Notes under the pieces: model-generated | What the model was told of the DNA's origin: nothing | The model's input: the letters and a program-made list of their open reading frames with translations, nothing else | Database searches by the model: none | Shown here: positions 4,565 through 6,030 of the stretch, one piece after another | Layout of the letters: each line of letters opens with the position of its first letter | Numbering within the stretch: the stretch's first letter is position 1 | Position numbers and translations under genes: made by a program | DNA from: an uncultured bacterium | GTDB taxonomy: Bacteria; Verrucomicrobiota; Kiritimatiellia; RFP12; UBA1067 | Assembly: GCA_902779075.1 (NCBI GenBank) | Contig: CACZAK010000298.1 | Coordinates: 1 to 6,030 of the forward strand | DNA: 6,030 nt | Direction of reading: 5' to 3'

Positions 4565-5228
4565 TTTGCAGGTTCCCTTCGGCGTCGTTGATTCGCTGCC
4601 GCCATATTTCATGGCGGTCTGGCGGCAGCCCATGCGATTTCATCCACGGGAAATACGTGCGCTCGAGGTGATTTGTGAACACCAAGAGATAAGAAGACAT
4701 GCAACCGTGGATGTTTTTCAGAGGCACGCGCGCCCTGTGATTCGGTTCGTTCTGAATGGCATCGGCCAACTTCTTAACCTCACGCCTGTGCAGACGCACG
4801 CACTCGCACATGATTTCGAGTAAACGCTCAGTAATTTCTGGTTCATTGGCGAATGCGGTACACGCGTCTATCAGGAGCTCGTAGTTTCGAAACGCTTGGG
4901 AAGCGTCATGACGTTCATTCAGAGAGGACTTAAGCTGCGACAACGCATCAAAATACTTATTTATGAGGTAGAGACTTTCATCTGGGTCATCAAGCGCCAT
5001 TATGGACTTCGCCAAGTCAATTCCCCAGTATTTTGTAGTCAACCCCTTGCCATCAAGTTTTTGCGGCATGTTCGTCATCTCGCACACGATTGAAAAAACG
5101 CGTTCATCACTTTTCCGATTAGCATATACCCCCTGCCGCACCATATTCGCGCAGGTTGTCTCATCGTGGCATCCTGCGAACATGAGGACAACAAGCAAAG
5201 CTACGACCATCGTCTTCACATCATACAT
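4551..5228 (-). CDS. Predicted lipoprotein, 225 aa, unknown function
   Basis: The start at ATG 5228-5226 is fixed by a perfect AGGAGG 8 nt upstream. The N-terminus MYDVKTMVVALLVVLMFAGC is a lipoprotein signal with Cys20 in the lipobox FAGC. The mature protein is about 206 residues, soluble and helical, and unusually rich in cysteine (Cys20, 26, 49, 123, 141, 143 and 176), which could allow disulphides outside the cytoplasm. Its C-terminus (YLLVFTNHLERTYFPWMKSH, then GLPPDRHEIWRQRI) is aromatic and charged. I recognise no family. The gene begins 13 nt inside the end of the secreted-protein gene and ends 14 nt inside the next lipoprotein gene, so all three are probably co-translated and may form a cell-envelope unit. 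Confidence 0.85.
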   Translation of the reverse strand: MYDVKTMVVALLVVLMFAGCHDETTCANMVRQGVYANRKSDERVFSIVCEMTNMPQKLDGKGLTTKYWGIDLAKSIMALDDPDESLYLINKYFDALSQLKSSLNERHDASQAFRNYELLIDACTAFANEPEITERLLEIMCECVRLHRREVKKLADAIQNEPNHRARVPLKNIHGCMSSYLLVFTNHLERTYFPWMKSHGLPPDRHEIWRQRINDAEGNLQNGNQ

Positions 5229-6030
5229 CCTCTGAACCTCCTATCTGGCCTCAACGGGACTACATTGCCATTAATCCGAACAACTGAATTCGTATTCCTT
5301 TGCACTGTTTGGCCAAGTTTTTCCACCTCTAGCGTTCCTTCAGGCGTCATTCGGAACCGTTGCCAGTATACAGCAAATCGCTTGACTGGCACATCTGTTT
5401 CACTTGAACCTGTTTCATTCCAGCCTACCGGGATCAGCCAGTTCATGGAGCCGACGATCCATCCATACGACCAGTTCTCGGTAATCTCGCCACTCGGCGT
5501 CATGCGTGGAAGACGTTCTCCCATTTCGGCCTTGTCGTACATGAATAAATTATTCGCCTGAATGTTATGCCATACGCCTGCCCTCATGTCCGTTGTATGA
5601 GACCATGCATAGTCGAAGTGCTTGTTTGCGAAATACCCCTGTGGATCCTTGTAGTCTGTCGGCACTTCCTGGATGGCTATTCCCATGAATGAAACGTTGG
5701 TTGGGAGGACCACCAGTTCAAGCTCCATCCCAGCACCTCCTGCTACATTCATCGGAACTCCGTAGTCGAAGGCGTCGGCCGACTTGGCGATGACCGACTC
5801 AGGTTCTACCACTTCCAGTGCAAACGGATATCTGGAACCTTGGCAGACTGCCGTTAAATACGGAGACGCACCAGCTGTCAGTGGAGCGTCATAATTCCAC
5901 TTTCCATTTTCCATGTTAGTGTGTCCGCCCGTGCCCGCCACGCATGTAACCGTAGCCGCAGTCGGCATCCAGGAGCATTTCGCCGTCTCCCTAATGCCGA
6001 CGCGATGCCTATGTGGGCAATTGTCAATCG
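5216..6030 (-). CDS. C-terminal 270 residues of a large, probably secreted protein (5' end off the right edge)
   Basis: The frame is open from base 6028 to TGA 5218-5216. The internal ATG at 5968 is not a likely start, because the 20 codons before it (IDNCPHRHRVGIRETAKCSW) read as protein and no ribosome site precedes it. The visible part is rich in Gly, Asn, Thr, Val and Trp and poor in Lys, with a beta-sheet character typical of exported surface domains. There is a short Cys-containing segment (residues ~4-35), then a domain with YPFALEVVEPESVIAKSADA, GMELELVVLPTNVSFMGIAI-QEVP, WSHTTDMRAGVWHNIQANNL, LPRMTPSGEI and MNWLIPVGWNETGS, ending with TLEVEKLGQTVQRNTNSVVR. I have an impression of similar tails in PVC-group secreted proteins but cannot name a family. 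It leads, as far as seen, the operon with the two lipoproteins, overlapping the first by 13 nt. Confidence 0.7.
   Translation of the reverse strand, partial: IDNCPHRHRVGIRETAKCSWMPTAATVTCVAGTGGHTNMENGKWNYDAPLTAGASPYLTAVCQGSRYPFALEVVEPESVIAKSADAFDYGVPMNVAGGAGMELELVVLPTNVSFMGIAIQEVPTDYKDPQGYFANKHFDYAWSHTTDMRAGVWHNIQANNLFMYDKAEMGERLPRMTPSGEITENWSYGWIVGSMNWLIPVGWNETGSSETDVPVKRFAVYWQRFRMTPEGTLEVEKLGQTVQRNTNSVVRINGNVVPLRPDRRFRGCMM
5237..5242 (-). promoter_or_regulatory. Perfect AGGAGG ribosome site inside the upstream gene
   Basis: AGGAGG on the minus strand, 8 nt before the ATG at 5228, decides the start of the 225-residue lipoprotein. It also encodes Arg-Arg near the C-terminus of the secreted protein, so the two genes are tightly linked. 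Confidence 0.8.

Noticed and set aside
4565..4633. N-terminal extension of the 275-residue lipoprotein to 4633
   Set aside because: It would bury the signal peptide, and a good ribosome site precedes the ATG at 4564.
5968..6030. ATG at 5968 as the true start of the secreted protein
   Set aside because: The frame stays open to the window edge with protein-like sequence, and no ribosome site precedes this ATG.

Overview
The window is accessory-type bacterial DNA, about half GC or a little more overall. It carries short degraded genes, GC-rich repeats and tightly packed small operons. Standard stop codons (TAA, TAG, TGA) and strong AGGAGG-type ribosome sites fit ordinary bacterial code 11. The GC-rich hairpin repeats, the runs of uncharacterised lipoproteins and a large secreted protein C-terminus resemble gut or rumen members of the PVC group (Kiritimatiellota/Lentisphaerota-like). 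That placement is from general familiarity only; no marker gene is present to prove it.

Layout, left to right. 1-1207 (minus strand): a three-gene unit transcribed leftward from an extended -10 promoter at 1241-1249. It holds an XRE-type HTH regulator, an unrecognised 112-residue protein (ATGA overlap), and an AlbA_2/Schlafen-type putative DNA-binding protein that runs off the left edge. 1288-1314: three alternating TTACGA-type half-sites. 1314-1541 (plus): the C-terminal stump of a serine recombinase. 1554-1927 (minus): an AbiEii-type toxin reduced to its first ~30 and last ~90 residues in two frames, with the nucleotidyltransferase core gone. 1920-2537 (minus): an intact AbiEi-type antitoxin (DUF6088-like) with a near-consensus promoter and a palindromic operator overlapping its -10; the mRNA should be almost leaderless.

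2577-2916 holds no convincing gene: a second possible promoter, a 14-bp GC palindrome and a repeat cluster (TTGCCAAT copies followed by GC hairpins). 2917-3549 (plus) is an unrecognised ORF whose middle is a hairpin plus two 30-bp tandem repeats, read through in frame. 3593-3718 (minus) looks like a tiny gene broken by an internal TGA.

3737-6030 (minus) is a compact unit: the C-terminal part of a large, probably secreted protein (open at the right edge), then two different lipoproteins, with successive overlaps of 13 and 14 nt implying translational coupling. None of the three has a recognised function.

The most notable points are the AbiE pair with a gutted toxin but a preserved, apparently autoregulated antitoxin; the in-frame repeat insertion in the 2917-3549 ORF; and the uncharacterised secreted-protein/lipoprotein operon. 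I did not find a clearly new multi-gene system.
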